Below, in pieces: positions 9,487 through 19,153 of a stretch of DNA of 64,000 nt (its first letter is position 1; the number at the start of each line of letters is the position of its first letter). The stretch is from Gilvimarinus sp. DA14 (lineage in GTDB: Bacteria > Pseudomonadota > Gammaproteobacteria > Pseudomonadales > Cellvibrionaceae): assembly GCF_024204685.1 (NCBI RefSeq), contig NZ_CP100350.1:3498501-3562500 (forward strand), in the 5' to 3' direction. The translations under genes were made by a program, and so were the position numbers. The notes under the pieces were generated by a model that was not told the DNA's origin, ran no database searches, and saw only the letters and a program-made list of their open reading frames with translations.

Positions 9487-10347
9487 CTAGTGAGTGTATT
9501 CTGCTAAAGCCCGGTTAAGGGAATCTAACCAATGGGGTCTTAGAACATAAAAATCTTTTTCTATCTCACGGCAGTCCAGAACACTAAAGTGTGGACGTTT
9601 AGCCGGTGTGGGAAACGCTTCGCTGGGAATGGGGTGGATGACGCATGCTTTGCCTGACCGCTGCATAATACATGTGGCAAAATCGTACCAACTGCAAACT
9701 CCGGCGTTGCTGTAGTGGTAAATAGTCGCCCGCTGTTGCGAAAGTGCTGGGCTTTGCGCGACCGCTATAAGTGCCACGGCGAGATCTTTTGCCCAGGTGG
9801 GGCTGCCAATCTGATCAGCAACCACGTTCAGGTGGTCTTTTTCTGAGCCCAGACGCAACATGGTGCCAACGAAGTTTTTGCCGAAGGCGCTGTAAACCCA
9901 GCTGGTACGAACAATTATGCCTTTCGCGCCGCTGTCGATAAAAGCGCGTTCACCTGCGAGCTTAGTTGCTCCGTATTGCCCCTGTGGGTTGGTTTGGTCC
10001 CCGGGGCGATAAGGGCGATAGTGTTTGCCGTCGAAGACATAATCGGTAGAGATGTGAATCAGACAAGCGTCCAGCTCTTGTGCTGCGCGGGCGAGCTCTG
10101 CAACGGCCAAATGATTGATAAGATCGGCGCTCTCGCGCTCCTCCTCAGCTTTATCCACCGCCGTGTACGCGGCGCAATTGATGATAACGTCGGGGCGGGC
10201 TTTGCAAATAGCTGGGCGGATAGCGTCGATTTTACTTAAGTCGAGCGTTTGGCGATCAAAAAAAGTCCACTGTTCAGCGCTTTGCGATGCCAACCGCTGC
10301 AGCTCTTGCCCGACTTGTCCTCCCGCGCCTAAGACTAAAATATGCAT
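9487..10347 (-). CDS. rmlD: dTDP-4-dehydrorhamnose reductase
   Basis: Final step of dTDP-L-rhamnose synthesis: NAD(P)H-dependent reduction of dTDP-4-dehydro-L-rhamnose. The 286-residue short-chain dehydrogenase shows the Rossmann motif GAGGQVGQEL at the N-terminus, INCAAYTAVDKAE, HISTDYVFDG, and the catalytic YGATKLAGE (YxxxK). Length is normal for RmlD. It is third after rmlB in a tight minus-strand operon: rmlC ends 5 bp before it and a glycosyltransferase starts 2 bp after it. Confidence 0.95.
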   Translation of the reverse strand: MHILVLGAGGQVGQELQRLASQSAEQWTFFDRQTLDLSKIDAIRPAICKARPDVIINCAAYTAVDKAEEERESADLINHLAVAELARAAQELDACLIHISTDYVFDGKHYRPYRPGDQTNPQGQYGATKLAGERAFIDSGAKGIIVRTSWVYSAFGKNFVGTMLRLGSEKDHLNVVADQIGSPTWAKDLAVALIAVAQSPALSQQRATIYHYSNAGVCSWYDFATCIMQRSGKACVIHPIPSEAFPTPAKRPHFSVLDCREIEKDFYVLRPHWLDSLNRALAEYTH

Positions 10348-10352
10348 TCTGG

Positions 10353-10943
10353 TTACTCGTACAGATTGTGCTCGTAGCGAAAAAGTGAGTCCGGATCACG
10401 ATTGAGTTTTTCATTCAGAGAGGGCAGTGCTCTGTCTTTGTCTGAAGTCTGAATCAGCTGCGCGTTTATGCCCCAGTCGATGGCCAGGTCCTGATCGGCA
10501 AAGTGAATGCCGCTGTCGTGCTCGGGGGCGTAAAGGTTATCGACTTTGTAGCTGAAAATCGCGGTCTCGCTCAATACCACAAAGCCATGGGCAAAGCCGC
10601 GAGGGACAAATAGCTGATGCTTGTTGTCGCTACTTAAGCGTGCGGCAACGTGTTGGCCAAATGTTGGGCTGCCGACACGGATATCAACTGCAACATCGAT
10701 GACTTCGCCCTGGATAACCCGCACCAGTTTGCTCTGTGCGTAGGGTGCGCGCTGGTAATGCAAGCCGCGCAGGACACCGCGCGCCGAAAAAGATTCGTTG
10801 TCTTGCAGGAAGTTGACTGGATAACCAGTGGCCGCCTCAAAAATATCTTGACGAAAAGACTCGAAAAAATAACCTCGGGCATCGCCAAATACCTTGGGCT
10901 CTATTAATAAAACGTCAGCAATGGCTTGTGGGGTAATCTTCAC
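10353..10943 (-). CDS. rmlC: dTDP-4-dehydrorhamnose 3,5-epimerase
   Basis: A 196-residue cupin that converts dTDP-4-dehydro-6-deoxy-D-glucose to the L-lyxo form. Family motifs are plain: [33 protein letters not shown] (with the catalytic His), [26 protein letters not shown], and [20 protein letters not shown]. It overlaps the end of rmlA by 4 bp, implying translational coupling. Somewhat longer at the C-terminus than the common 180-185 residues. Confidence 0.95.
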   Translation of the reverse strand: MKITPQAIADVLLIEPKVFGDARGYFFESFRQDIFEAATGYPVNFLQDNESFSARGVLRGLHYQRAPYAQSKLVRVIQGEVIDVAVDIRVGSPTFGQHVAARLSSDNKHQLFVPRGFAHGFVVLSETAIFSYKVDNLYAPEHDSGIHFADQDLAIDWGINAQLIQTSDKDRALPSLNEKLNRDPDSLFRYEHNLYE

Positions 10944-11824
10944 AGCGGTAGTTCCTCTTGGGCGCGGCGCAACAGATACTGCCCGTACTGATTTTTGGCC
11001 AGAGGTGCCGCCAGGTCCTGCAACTGTTCGCGGCTAATATAGCCGAGCTCGTAGGCGATTTCTTCGATGCATGCCACTTTCAGGCCCTGACGCTTTTCAA
11101 TGGTTTCAATAAACTGCGCCGCTTCCAACAGGCTTTCGTGAGTGCCGGTATCCAGCCACGCGTAACCGCGCCCCATAAGCTCTACCTTCAGACGGCTGTC
11201 GTCCAGGTACATTTGGTTGATGCTGGTAATTTCCAGTTCGCCGCGTTTTGAGGGTTTCACCTCTTGAGCCTTTTTCACCACATCATTCGGGTAAAAGTAC
11301 AGGCCGGTGACCGCATAATGCGACTTGGGCGTTTCCGGTTTTTCTTCGATGCTGATGGCGTTACCTTGACTGTCAAACTCCACCACCCCATAGCGCTCTG
11401 GGTCATGCACATGGTAGCCGAATACCGTGGCTTGCTCGTTATCCGCATTGGCGACTGCGTTTTGCAGTGTCTCTGAAAGATGGTGGCCGTAATAAATGTT
11501 ATCGCCGAGTACTAAGCATACCGAGTCATCGCCAATAAACTCTTCTCCCAGGATAAACGCTTGAGCCAGGCCGTCGGGGGAGGGCTGTACCACATACTCA
11601 AAATTTAACCCCAGATGCCGACCATCGCCCAAAAGCCGTTGAAAGCTACTCTGATCTTCCGGTGTGGTGATAATCAAAATGTCGCGAATGCCCGCCAGCA
11701 TCAATATAGAGAGCGGGTAATAAATCATTGGCTTGTCGTAAACCGGGATTAACTGCTTGGAAACCCCCTGGGTGATAGGGTATAAACGCGTGCCGCTGCC
11801 GCCAGCCAATACTATGCCTTTCAT
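10940..11824 (-). CDS. rmlA: Glucose-1-phosphate thymidylyltransferase
   Basis: First enzyme of the dTDP-rhamnose pathway, joining dTTP and glucose-1-phosphate. The 294-residue protein has the nucleotidyltransferase signature [11 protein letters not shown], the sugar-phosphate segment [61 protein letters not shown], and [18 protein letters not shown]. It overlaps rmlB upstream and rmlC downstream by 4 bp each. Confidence 0.96.
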   Translation of the reverse strand: MKGIVLAGGSGTRLYPITQGVSKQLIPVYDKPMIYYPLSILMLAGIRDILIITTPEDQSSFQRLLGDGRHLGLNFEYVVQPSPDGLAQAFILGEEFIGDDSVCLVLGDNIYYGHHLSETLQNAVANADNEQATVFGYHVHDPERYGVVEFDSQGNAISIEEKPETPKSHYAVTGLYFYPNDVVKKAQEVKPSKRGELEITSINQMYLDDSRLKVELMGRGYAWLDTGTHESLLEAAQFIETIEKRQGLKVACIEEIAYELGYISREQLQDLAAPLAKNQYGQYLLRRAQEELPL

Positions 11825-12888
11825 TTTTCTAAGCCTATACGTTCAAGTTGGTAGTGACCGCTGAGCACATTGTCCCACCAGCTCTCATTCTCCAGGTACC
11901 ACTGCACGGTCTTGCGAAGCCCCGTGGCAAAAGTTTCCTCCGGGCGCCAATCCAGCTCGCGATCAATTTTAGACGCGTCAATGGCGTAGCGCAGATCGTG
12001 TCCTGGGCGATCTTTCACAAAAGTGATCAAGTCTTCGTAGCGCCCGATAGAGGCGGGTTTTCTGTCGCCGGCCAATTCTTCCAGTAGGCTGCACAGCAGG
12101 TGAACCACGTCGATATTGCGCTTTTCGTTGTGCCCGCCAATGTTGTACGTCTCGCCAACTTCGCCTTGCAAAAGCACCTTAACCAGCGCCCGGGCATGGT
12201 CTTCCACATACAGCCAGTCGCGAATTTGATGGCCGTCGCCATACACTGGTAAGGGCTTGCCTGCCAGAGCATTAAGTATCATGTGGGGGATAAATTTCTC
12301 GGGGAAGTGGTAGGGCCCGTAGTTGTTAGAGCAGTTGGTAACCAATGTGGGCAGGCCATAGGTACGCTGCCAGGCGCGTACCAGGTGGTCCGAGCTGGCC
12401 TTGCTGGCAGAGTAAGGTGAGCTTGGAGCATAAGAGGTGGTTTCGGTGAACAGATCCTCTGTACCCTCAAGATCGCCATAGACTTCATCGGTTGAGACAT
12501 GGTGAAAGCGAAAGCGCGCCTTGGCATCATCGGTTAAACTTTCAAAGTGGCGGCGCGATTGCTCCAGCAGGGTATAGGTACCGATGATGTTGGTCTGAAT
12601 AAACTCACCGGCATTGGTTATGGAGCGATCCACATGGCTTTCGGCAGCCAGATGCATGACGGCATCCGGCTGGTATTTGGCAAAAACGTCCGCTATGGCG
12701 ATGGCGTCGCAGATATCGACCTGCTCAAAGCGATAGCGAGGGCTGTCTGAAATATCGGCCAGTGATTCCAGATTGCCGGCGTAGGTGAGCTTGTCGACGT
12801 TGATGACACTGTGGTCAGTGTCATTGATAAGATGTCTGATGACGGCAGAGCCGATAAAACCGGCGCCCCCGGTAACAATAATATTCAT
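11821..12888 (-). CDS. rmlB: dTDP-glucose 4,6-dehydratase
   Basis: Second step of the pathway: an NAD+-dependent extended short-chain dehydrogenase making dTDP-4-dehydro-6-deoxyglucose. The start at 12888 ([14 protein letters not shown]) puts the glycine-rich Rossmann motif at residues 7-13; the upstream in-frame extension is unlike the family. Also visible are [12 protein letters not shown], the [11 protein letters not shown] catalytic segment, [16 protein letters not shown] (YxxxK), [17 protein letters not shown] and [12 protein letters not shown]. The 355-residue length is typical. First gene of the operon; its start is 176 bp from the divergent trpG start. Its ribosome site is weak. Confidence 0.96.
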   Translation of the reverse strand: MNIIVTGGAGFIGSAVIRHLINDTDHSVINVDKLTYAGNLESLADISDSPRYRFEQVDICDAIAIADVFAKYQPDAVMHLAAESHVDRSITNAGEFIQTNIIGTYTLLEQSRRHFESLTDDAKARFRFHHVSTDEVYGDLEGTEDLFTETTSYAPSSPYSASKASSDHLVRAWQRTYGLPTLVTNCSNNYGPYHFPEKFIPHMILNALAGKPLPVYGDGHQIRDWLYVEDHARALVKVLLQGEVGETYNIGGHNEKRNIDVVHLLCSLLEELAGDRKPASIGRYEDLITFVKDRPGHDLRYAIDASKIDRELDWRPEETFATGLRKTVQWYLENESWWDNVLSGHYQLERIGLEK

Positions 12889-13064
12889 TGCAGTCGCTAT
12901 TATCCGTTCAAATCGTTTATTCCGGCAGGCTCTGGCTGCGCGGCCGCCATGATACCTTATGACCCCTGGTGAGAGTAGTAACAAGATGTTGCACAACCCG
13001 CAGGGCCTTGAATTTCCTGGCCCCAGGGCCTAGCATTTCGCCCTTGCTCGCCATAGGCCCAGCC

Positions 13065-13652
13065 ATGCTGTTGATGATCGACAACTACGACTCCTTTACC
13101 TACAACCTGGTGCACTACCTTGAGGACCTGGGGGTGGAGGTATTGGTTCGCCGCAATGATTGCTTGGGCCTAGCCGACATTGAGCGGTTAGCACCCGATT
13201 ACCTGGTAATTTCCCCAGGCCCCGGGCGCCCCGCAGATGCCGGTATCTGCGTGCAGGCGGTGCGCGAGTTTTCTGGTAAAATTCCGATTCTTGGAGTTTG
13301 CCTCGGGCATCAGTGTATTGCTGAGGCCTTTGGTGGTCGGGTGATTCGTGCTCACCGCGTCATGCATGGCAAAACCTGTCCGGTGCAACATAACAACACC
13401 GGCGTGTTTCGAGGGCTGGCCAATCCGCTTACCGTCACTCGCTATCATTCGCTGGTGGTGGAGCCGCAATCTCTGCCAGAGAGTTTTGAGGAGACCGGCT
13501 GGAGCTTTGCTGCCGATGGGCAGCGCGACTTGATGGGCTTTAAGCACAGCCGCTTGCCCCTCGAGGGGGTACAGTTTCATCCAGAGTCCATCAAAACAGA
13601 ACAAGGGCACCAGCTCTTGCAGAACTTTTTACAGCAACCGGCCCAACAGTAG
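13065..13652 (+). CDS. trpG: Anthranilate synthase component II (glutamine amidotransferase)
   Basis: Provides ammonia from glutamine to anthranilate synthase TrpE, which is not in this window. The 195-residue class I amidotransferase starts [15 protein letters not shown], like pseudomonad TrpG; the longer in-frame start at 12969 adds non-homologous residues. Motifs: [13 protein letters not shown], the nucleophile loop [15 protein letters not shown], and [14 protein letters not shown] with the His-Glu pair. trpD follows 11 bp later. It may also serve as PabA in folate synthesis. Confidence 0.95.
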   Translation: MLLMIDNYDSFTYNLVHYLEDLGVEVLVRRNDCLGLADIERLAPDYLVISPGPGRPADAGICVQAVREFSGKIPILGVCLGHQCIAEAFGGRVIRAHRVMHGKTCPVQHNNTGVFRGLANPLTVTRYHSLVVEPQSLPESFEETGWSFAADGQRDLMGFKHSRLPLEGVQFHPESIKTEQGHQLLQNFLQQPAQQ

Positions 13653-13663
13653 GGGAATGATCA

Positions 13664-14695
13664 GTGGATATAAAACAGGCCTTGGCGCAAATCGTTGATC
13701 AGGTAGATTTGTCGACAGAGGAAATGATCCAAGTAATGCGCCAGGTAATGACCGGCGAGGCAACCACGGCGCAGATAGGTGCACTGCTGATGGGCTTGCG
13801 GATGAAAGGCGAGACCCTGGACGAAATAACAGGCGCCGCCACTGTGATGCGCGAACTGGCCAGTGGTGTTGCAATCAACAGTGAAAACCTGGTGGACACC
13901 TGCGGCACGGGTGGCGATGGCGCCAATCTGTTTAATGTATCAACGGCTAGTGCTTTTGTCGTGGCGGCTGCCGGTGGCAGCGTGGCGAAACACGGCAACC
14001 GCTCAGTCTCAAGCTCTACAGGCAGCGCCGATGTACTGGAAGCGGCTGGCGTCAACCTCAATTTAAGTTCAGAGCAGGTCGCGCGCTGTGTAGAAGAGCT
14101 GGGTGTTGGCTTTATGTTCGCGCCCGCTCATCACAGCGCTATGAAGCACGCTATTGGCCCGCGTAAAGAACTTGGCCTGCGTACAATATTTAATATGCTT
14201 GGCCCCATGACCAACCCGGCCGATGTAAAGCGCCAGGTTATTGGCGTGTTCAGCGATAAACTCTGTCGCCCCATGGCCGAGGTGCTGGGCCGGTTGGGCA
14301 GCGAGCACGTGATGGTTGTGCATGCGGCCGATGGACTGGATGAAATTTCTTTGGCGCGGGAAACCCATGTGGCCGAGCTAAAAGACGGCCGAGTGAACGA
14401 GTACCAAATAAAGCCGGAAGACTTCGGTATAGAGAGTCAAAGCCTGATTGGCCTGGCAGTGGAAAGCGCGGAACAATCCCTCACCCTTATTAAAGGCGCG
14501 CTGGGGCGCAAACCCGAGGGCGCGAGCCAAAAGGCCGCCGATATTATTGCCCTTAACGCCGGTGCCGCCATTTACGTTAGTGGTATTGCAGGTTCTCTCG
14601 CCGAGGGCGTTGCCATGGCTCAGGATGCCATAGGCTCAGGTTTGGCCGGCGAAAAAATAAACGAGCTGGCCGCCTTTACCCAGTGCTTTGCTTAA
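13664..14695 (+). CDS. trpD: Anthranilate phosphoribosyltransferase
   Basis: Transfers the phosphoribosyl group of PRPP to anthranilate. The 343-residue protein carries [16 protein letters not shown] (PRPP-binding GTGGD), [19 protein letters not shown] and [13 protein letters not shown], all diagnostic. The start is GTG 13664, with AGGGGAA about 7 bp upstream. Middle gene of trpGDC. Confidence 0.96.
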   Translation: MDIKQALAQIVDQVDLSTEEMIQVMRQVMTGEATTAQIGALLMGLRMKGETLDEITGAATVMRELASGVAINSENLVDTCGTGGDGANLFNVSTASAFVVAAAGGSVAKHGNRSVSSSTGSADVLEAAGVNLNLSSEQVARCVEELGVGFMFAPAHHSAMKHAIGPRKELGLRTIFNMLGPMTNPADVKRQVIGVFSDKLCRPMAEVLGRLGSEHVMVVHAADGLDEISLARETHVAELKDGRVNEYQIKPEDFGIESQSLIGLAVESAEQSLTLIKGALGRKPEGASQKAADIIALNAGAAIYVSGIAGSLAEGVAMAQDAIGSGLAGEKINELAAFTQCFA

Positions 14696-14710
14696 CTAAC
14701 CCAATTTCAA

Positions 14711-15523
14711 ATGAAGCCCGTTATGTCTGAAACACCCACCATATTAAAGAAAATTATCACCCGTAAGTGGGAAGAAATAGCCGAGCGCAAGGCCCGTATT
14801 AGCGCAAGTGAGCTGGAGCGGCAGGCAGAGCTTCAACCTGAAGCGAGAGGATTTGTGCGCGCTTTAGAAGCTAAAATCGCGGCCGGCGAGGCGGCGGTGA
14901 TTGCCGAAATCAAAAAAGCATCGCCCAGCAAGGGGGTTATTCGCGAAGATTTTGTACCCTCTGAGTTGGCGCAAAGTTACCAGGCGGGGGGCGCAGCCTG
15001 TTTGTCAGTGCTAACCGACGAGGATTTCTTTCAGGGCTGCGATGCCTATCTGCAACAGGCGCGCGCGGCTGTAGACCTGCCGGTCATTCGCAAAGACTTT
15101 CTGGTGGATGAATATCAGCTACTAGAGGCGCGAGCGATGGGTGCCGACTGTGTGCTGTTGATTGTGGCCGCTCTGACGGCTGAGCGGCTGACCGAGTTGA
15201 ACCAGTTCGCCCAAGACTTAGGGCTGGACGTGTTGGTGGAAGTTCACGATAGAGCCGAGCTGGATATTGCTCTTACCCTGCCCAACAAGCTCATCGGCAT
15301 AAACAATCGCAATTTGCATACCTTTGATGTGACCTTGGACACCACCTTTGCCCTGCTACCGCATATTGGCGAGGAGCGCTTGGTGGTCACTGAAAGCGGA
15401 ATATTGAGTCCCGCTGACGTCAAGCTGATGCGTGACAATCAAGTGAACGCATTTTTGGTCGGTGAGGCTTTTATGCGCCAGAGCAATCCTGGGGAGTCTT
15501 TAAGGGAGTTTTTTACTCGCTAA
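14711..15523 (+). CDS. trpC: Indole-3-glycerol phosphate synthase
   Basis: A TIM-barrel enzyme that closes the indole ring. The protein is 270 residues from ATG 14711, or 266 from ATG 14723; neither has a clear ribosome site. Motifs: [19 protein letters not shown] with the catalytic Lys, [52 protein letters not shown] and VTESGI. It is monofunctional, without a fused TrpF. Last gene of trpGDC; an intrinsic terminator follows about 50 bp later. Confidence 0.96.
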   Translation: MKPVMSETPTILKKIITRKWEEIAERKARISASELERQAELQPEARGFVRALEAKIAAGEAAVIAEIKKASPSKGVIREDFVPSELAQSYQAGGAACLSVLTDEDFFQGCDAYLQQARAAVDLPVIRKDFLVDEYQLLEARAMGADCVLLIVAALTAERLTELNQFAQDLGLDVLVEVHDRAELDIALTLPNKLIGINNRNLHTFDVTLDTTFALLPHIGEERLVVTESGILSPADVKLMRDNQVNAFLVGEAFMRQSNPGESLREFFTR

Positions 15524-15573
15524 ATCATCAAAACGTAAATGACACTTTGTTGTTATGTACTGTTGTTTTTCAC

Positions 15574-15605
15574 AAGCCCGCCAGTGCCACTGCCGGGCTT
15601 TTTTA
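15574..15605 (+). terminator. Rho-independent terminator after trpC
   Basis: Stem AAGCCCG (15574-15580) pairs with CGGGCTT (15594-15600) around a 13-nt loop, followed by a run of T. It ends the trpGDC transcript. Confidence 0.85.
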
Positions 15606-15656
15606 TTGGTGTGTTAAAAAATATTATTTATAGCCAATATTGATATAAAGAAATAA

Positions 15657-15669
15657 CTGACACTGTCAG
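15657..15669. promoter_or_regulatory. Perfect 13-bp palindrome, operator candidate
   Basis: CTGACA, one central C, then TGTCAG: two perfect 6-bp arms in an AT-rich region about 455 bp before algD. It has the size of a dimeric repressor or activator site. The binding protein is unknown. Confidence 0.4.
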
Positions 15670-15697
15670 ATTTTCGCGTATATTTTTAATAACGATT

Positions 15698-15713
15698 GTG
15701 AGCGATCGCTTAC
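15698..15713. promoter_or_regulatory. 16-bp near-palindrome, operator candidate
   Basis: GTGAGCGATCGCTTAC has 7 of 8 arm positions paired, with AGCGATCGCT fully self-complementary. It lies about 410 bp before algD. The binding protein is unknown. Confidence 0.35.
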
Positions 15714-16123
15714 CGTTTTAGTTATATATCCGTTGTTTTTTTTCCTTTCTCACCGCTTTTAATCACCAAAAAGAATAGTTGGCCCTCCTTTTAATTCCCG
15801 CTCGGGTGTAATTGGCTGTAATTGTGTTGTTATATTGACGCGTTAACATATGCAAAGATGATCTATGCGTCATTCGTCAAATACTTGATTTGGCAAAGTG
15901 ATGTGTGCAGGATACAAGTGAAGGACATTGATAAGTCCTCCTTCCTCGCATCTCTAATAATTATTCGCTCGTTTACCAAAAAAACCGTGACAAAGCTGGG
16001 CTCTGCTCGGCCGTACGGGTGTTGCGTTTTCTATTGTGCGCTGCACCTGGCGGATGTTTGTTACACAAACTGCTGTGGCGTTTTGGCGCGGCTAGCGTTT
16101 GTCGATTAACCAAAGGAACAGGT

Positions 16124-17434
16124 ATGAAAATTAGTGTATTGGGTCTGGGGTATGTGGGAGCTGTGTGTACAGCGTGTCTGGCCAACCGGGGGCACCAGGT
16201 AATTGGTGGCGATGTCTCTCGGGTAAAGGTCGATTTAATTAATGCGGGCAAATCGCCCATTGTTGAGCCTGGATTAGAAGATCTGATCGCTGAAGGTGTT
16301 GCCAAGGGCGTGATTCTGGCTACTACCAACACCGAGAGAGCCGTGTTGGAAACTGACCTTTCTATGATTTGCGTCGGTACGCCGAGCAAGAAAAATGGCG
16401 ATCTGGATTTAACCTATGTGCGCGCCGTTTGCCAAGATGTTGGCAAGGCGCTTAAGCAAAAAAATACCCGTCACACCATTGTCATTCGCAGCACCGTACT
16501 GCCAGGTACGGTTCGTTCGGTCATTATTCCGGTGCTTGAAGAGGCGTCTGGTTTAAAAGCGGGCACGGACTTCGGTTTGGCGATGAACCCCGAGTTTCTC
16601 CGTGAATCCACGGCGATCGAAGATTATGACAAGCCCCCCATGACGGTGATTGGTGAGCTGGATAAGGAATCTGGCGATCCGCTGGAAGAGATTTATAAAG
16701 TGTTGGACGCGCCCATCGTTCGCAAGCCAATCGAAGTTGCCGAAATGATTAAGTACACCTGCAACGTATGGCACGCCACCAAGGTCGCGTTTGCCAACGA
16801 AATTGGCAATATATCCAAAGCGGTTGGCATCGATGGTCGCGAGGTGATGGATATTATTTGCCAGGATACCACCTTAAATATTTCTAAAACCTACATGCGT
16901 CCTGGCTTCGCGTTCGGTGGTTCCTGCCTGCCTAAAGATGTCAAAGCGCTCAACTATCGCGCACGTCAACTCGACTTAAATCAGCCTCTGCTCAGCTCCC
17001 TAATGAGCAGCAATACTCAGCAGATCGAATACGCCTTTGATCGAATTACCGGTTATGGCAAGCGCAAGATTTCGATATTGGGCTTGAGCTTTAAAGCTGG
17101 CACTGACGATCTGCGCGAGAGTCCCTTAGTGGAATTGGCGGAAAAGCTGATCGGTAAGGGATACGAGTTAAAGATCTACGATCAGAACGTGAAGTACGCA
17201 AGTATTCACGGTTCAAATCGCGAGTATATCGAAGCGCGTATTCCTCACTTATCGTCTTTGCTTCACGACAGTCGTGAAGATGTTATCGACCATGGCGAAG
17301 TTATTATTTTGGGTAACGGCGAGCCTGCCTTTGGTGAGTTGATCGACTCGCCTGTGGATGACAAGCGTGTGTTCGATCTCGTTGGCTTTATGAAAACCGG
17401 GTCGAACGGGGCCCTGGAAGGTGTTTGCTGGTAG
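16124..17434 (+). CDS. algD: GDP-mannose 6-dehydrogenase
   Basis: Committed step of alginate precursor synthesis: NAD+-dependent double oxidation of GDP-mannose to GDP-mannuronate in the cytoplasm. The start at 16124 follows AAGGA and gives MKISVLGLGYVGAV with the Rossmann motif at the N-terminus. The 436-residue protein has the catalytic loop FGGSCLPKDVKAL with Cys268, the same residue number as the catalytic Cys of Pseudomonas aeruginosa AlgD as I recall it. MNPEFLRESTAI, NVWHATKVAFANEIG and LSFKAGTDDLRESPLVELAE also fit the UDP/GDP-sugar dehydrogenase family. First gene of the cluster, separated from the next by 243 bp of structured sequence. Confidence 0.96.
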   Translation: MKISVLGLGYVGAVCTACLANRGHQVIGGDVSRVKVDLINAGKSPIVEPGLEDLIAEGVAKGVILATTNTERAVLETDLSMICVGTPSKKNGDLDLTYVRAVCQDVGKALKQKNTRHTIVIRSTVLPGTVRSVIIPVLEEASGLKAGTDFGLAMNPEFLRESTAIEDYDKPPMTVIGELDKESGDPLEEIYKVLDAPIVRKPIEVAEMIKYTCNVWHATKVAFANEIGNISKAVGIDGREVMDIICQDTTLNISKTYMRPGFAFGGSCLPKDVKALNYRARQLDLNQPLLSSLMSSNTQQIEYAFDRITGYGKRKISILGLSFKAGTDDLRESPLVELAEKLIGKGYELKIYDQNVKYASIHGSNREYIEARIPHLSSLLHDSREDVIDHGEVIILGNGEPAFGELIDSPVDDKRVFDLVGFMKTGSNGALEGVCW

Positions 17435-17486
17435 ACCTGGATGTAGGACCTATTAACCCGGTAATTAATGTTGGCGAGTTAATAGT

Positions 17487-17506
17487 GCGGTGCATGGATG
17501 CACCGC
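17487..17506 (+). other. Perfect 8-bp hairpin with TGGA loop
   Basis: GCGGTGCA pairs with TGCACCGC. It lies 53 bp after the algD stop with no T-run following. Possible mRNA-stabilising or processing hairpin. Confidence 0.55.
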
Positions 17507-17610
17507 TACGGGCCGCGGGTCCACGCGAGTCCTTGATACTTCAATTCGTCCGCGCACGTGCGGCAGAATTTCAAGGGTGACAATAAAGTAGATCAGGACG
17601 ATTTACTTTG

Positions 17611-17639
17611 TTGCCAGGTTAACTTTATTGCCTGGTTAA
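17611..17639. repeat. Imperfect direct repeat before algA
   Basis: Two 12-bp copies, TTGCCAGGTTAA and TTGCCTGGTTAA, differing at one base and spaced 17 bp start to start, about 40-65 bp before the algA ATG. Possibly a tandem regulator-binding site. Confidence 0.4.
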
Positions 17640-17677
17640 ATGGGTAAGCCAAATCTGAAAATTTTTGGAGGTAAGGG

Positions 17678-19153
17678 ATGATTCCGGTAATTTTATCTGG
17701 GGGGAACGGCACACGTTTATGGCCGCTTTCCCGTGAGGGGTTTCCAAAGCAGTTCCATCAACTGGCTAGCAGCCATTCGATGTTTCAGGAAACGGTATTG
17801 CGTTGCAGTTGTGAAATTTTCTCCAGACCGGTTGTGGTATGCAATCAGGATCACCGGTTTATCATTCGCGAGCAGCTCTCTGCGCTGGGTTTAAGTGCGC
17901 AGTCAATATTGCTGGAGCCATGCGCTAAAAATACTGCGCCGGCTATAGCCCTGGCGGCTTTGCAGATTCGTGCCAGCGGCAGCGACGATGTGATGTTGGT
18001 CTGCCCGGCCGATCACTTGATTAAGGATGAAAAAGAGTTTTTACGTATTGTAAGAAGCGCCGCCAAACGCGCTGAAAACGGCGATATGGTGCTTTTGGGC
18101 ATTCAGCCAGATCATCCCGAAACTGGGTATGGCTATATACAAAGAGGGCTCGAGTATCCCTCGGAGCAGGGAAGAATCTATTCCGTGCGTTCCTTTAAAG
18201 AAAAGCCCGATCGTGAAGCAGCCGAGCAGTGGCTTGAGACAGGCGAGTATTTGTGGAACGCCGGAATCTTTTTATTTAAGCCCAGTGTGCTCTTGAATGA
18301 GCTACGCTCGTTCGCACCACAAGTGCTTGAGGCATGCGAGCGCTCGCTGCAAGAAGCAGAGCGCGACTTCGAGTTTGTGCGTGTGGATCGCAAGCAGTTT
18401 ATTCAGTCTCCATCTATTTCTATCGATCATGCGGTGATGGAACAAACCAACCTGGCCAAGGTGGCAGCACTAGATTCTGGCTGGAATGATATCGGCTCCT
18501 GGTCTGCGCTGTGGGAAGCAGGGGAAAAAGATTGCGAAGAAAATGTCATCAAGGGCGATGCCATACTGCACTCCACTAAGCGATCTTTAGTCTTTAGTCA
18601 GTCGCGCTTGGTGACCGCGGTGGGTCTTGAGGATATCGTCATTGTGGAGACGGCGGATGCTGTTCTGGTGGCCGATAAGAGTGACACACAAAGCGTTAAA
18701 AAACTGGTAGGAATACTGAAGAACGAGTATCGCGATGAAACCTTGAACCATCGTGAAGTCTTTCGCCCCTGGGGCAGCTTTGATTCCATTGATCGTGGCG
18801 ATCGCTTTGAAGTCAAGCATGTGTCGATTAAGCCGGGCGAGCAAATCGCGATGCAGAAGCACAATCATCGTGCTGAACACTGGGTGGTCGTCTCGGGAAC
18901 GGCAGAGGTTACCTGTAACGGGGAGCAGTTTCTGCTCACAGAGAATCAATCGACCTATATCCCAATCGGCGCGGCCCACCAGTTACATAACCCAGGCTTG
19001 ATTCCGCTTGAGATCATTGAAATTCGCTCTGGCGGTTATCTGGGAGAAGACGATATTCAGCGGATTGTATCCGAGCAGGATAATTCTTCCGCTATGGATG
19101 CGATCAGAGAATTGGAAGCGCTGACTTTAGCCAAGGAGAAGGTTGCATCGTGA
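17678..19153 (+). CDS. algA: Mannose-1-phosphate guanylyltransferase / mannose-6-phosphate isomerase
   Basis: Bifunctional enzyme (AlgA/ManC type II) that isomerises fructose-6-phosphate to mannose-6-phosphate and makes GDP-mannose from mannose-1-phosphate. The 491-residue protein has the pyrophosphorylase signature GGNGTRLWPLSREGFPKQF at the N-terminus, LEPCAKNTAPAIALAA, CPADHLI and EKPDREAAEQW. The C-terminal cupin isomerase domain has FRPWGSFDSIDRGDRF and the zinc-binding QKHNHRAEHWVVVSGTAEV. A strong GGAGGT ribosome site precedes the ATG. It overlaps alg8 by 4 bp. In Pseudomonas this gene is last in the operon; here it is second. AlgC, needed between its two reactions, is not in the window. 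Confidence 0.95.
   Translation: MIPVILSGGNGTRLWPLSREGFPKQFHQLASSHSMFQETVLRCSCEIFSRPVVVCNQDHRFIIREQLSALGLSAQSILLEPCAKNTAPAIALAALQIRASGSDDVMLVCPADHLIKDEKEFLRIVRSAAKRAENGDMVLLGIQPDHPETGYGYIQRGLEYPSEQGRIYSVRSFKEKPDREAAEQWLETGEYLWNAGIFLFKPSVLLNELRSFAPQVLEACERSLQEAERDFEFVRVDRKQFIQSPSISIDHAVMEQTNLAKVAALDSGWNDIGSWSALWEAGEKDCEENVIKGDAILHSTKRSLVFSQSRLVTAVGLEDIVIVETADAVLVADKSDTQSVKKLVGILKNEYRDETLNHREVFRPWGSFDSIDRGDRFEVKHVSIKPGEQIAMQKHNHRAEHWVVVSGTAEVTCNGEQFLLTENQSTYIPIGAAHQLHNPGLIPLEIIEIRSGGYLGEDDIQRIVSEQDNSSAMDAIRELEALTLAKEKVAS

Larger units (their letters stand above)
15606..16123 (+). promoter_or_regulatory. Long AT-rich algD upstream region
   Basis: About 520 bp without a credible gene, directly before algD. 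Alginate operons elsewhere have a long, heavily regulated algD promoter, so this is the likely control region. Two palindromes stand out: CTGACA-C-TGTCAG at 15657-15669 and GTGAGCGATCGCTTAC (one mismatched pair) at 15698-15713. A TCATTCGTC sequence near 15870 matches 7 of 9 positions of the Pseudomonas AlgR box as I remember it, which is weak. No convincing sigma-E/AlgU (GAACTT) or sigma-54 promoter was found by eye. Confidence 0.45.
17435..17677 (+). promoter_or_regulatory. Structured spacer between algD and algA
   Basis: 243 bp with unusual secondary structure and no gene. It contains a perfect 8-bp hairpin with a TGGA loop (17487-17506), a longer imperfect inverted repeat roughly from 17535 to 17576 with AATTC/GAATT and CCGC/GCGG pairs around GCACGT, an AAAGTA...TACTTT inverted repeat (17585-17609), and a direct repeat TTGCCaGGTTAA / TTGCCtGGTTAA (17611-17622 and 17628-17639). 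It could be a second promoter region or an RNA leader that sets algD against the other genes. No T-tract follows the hairpins, so they are not ordinary terminators. Confidence 0.5.

Noticed and set aside
12889-12996. N-terminal extension of rmlB
   Set aside because: Adds 36 residues before the Rossmann motif, including Arg-rich sequence not seen in RmlB; start 12888 is used.
15888-15912. Possible sigma-54 promoter (TGGCA...TGCA) before algD
   Set aside because: The GG to GC distance is 15 instead of 12, so it cannot serve as a -24/-12 element.
15822-16109. 95-codon open frame in the algD upstream region
   Set aside because: No ribosome site, atypical composition (many Cys, Tyr and Ile), and it overlaps the probable promoter/leader; no similarity recognised.
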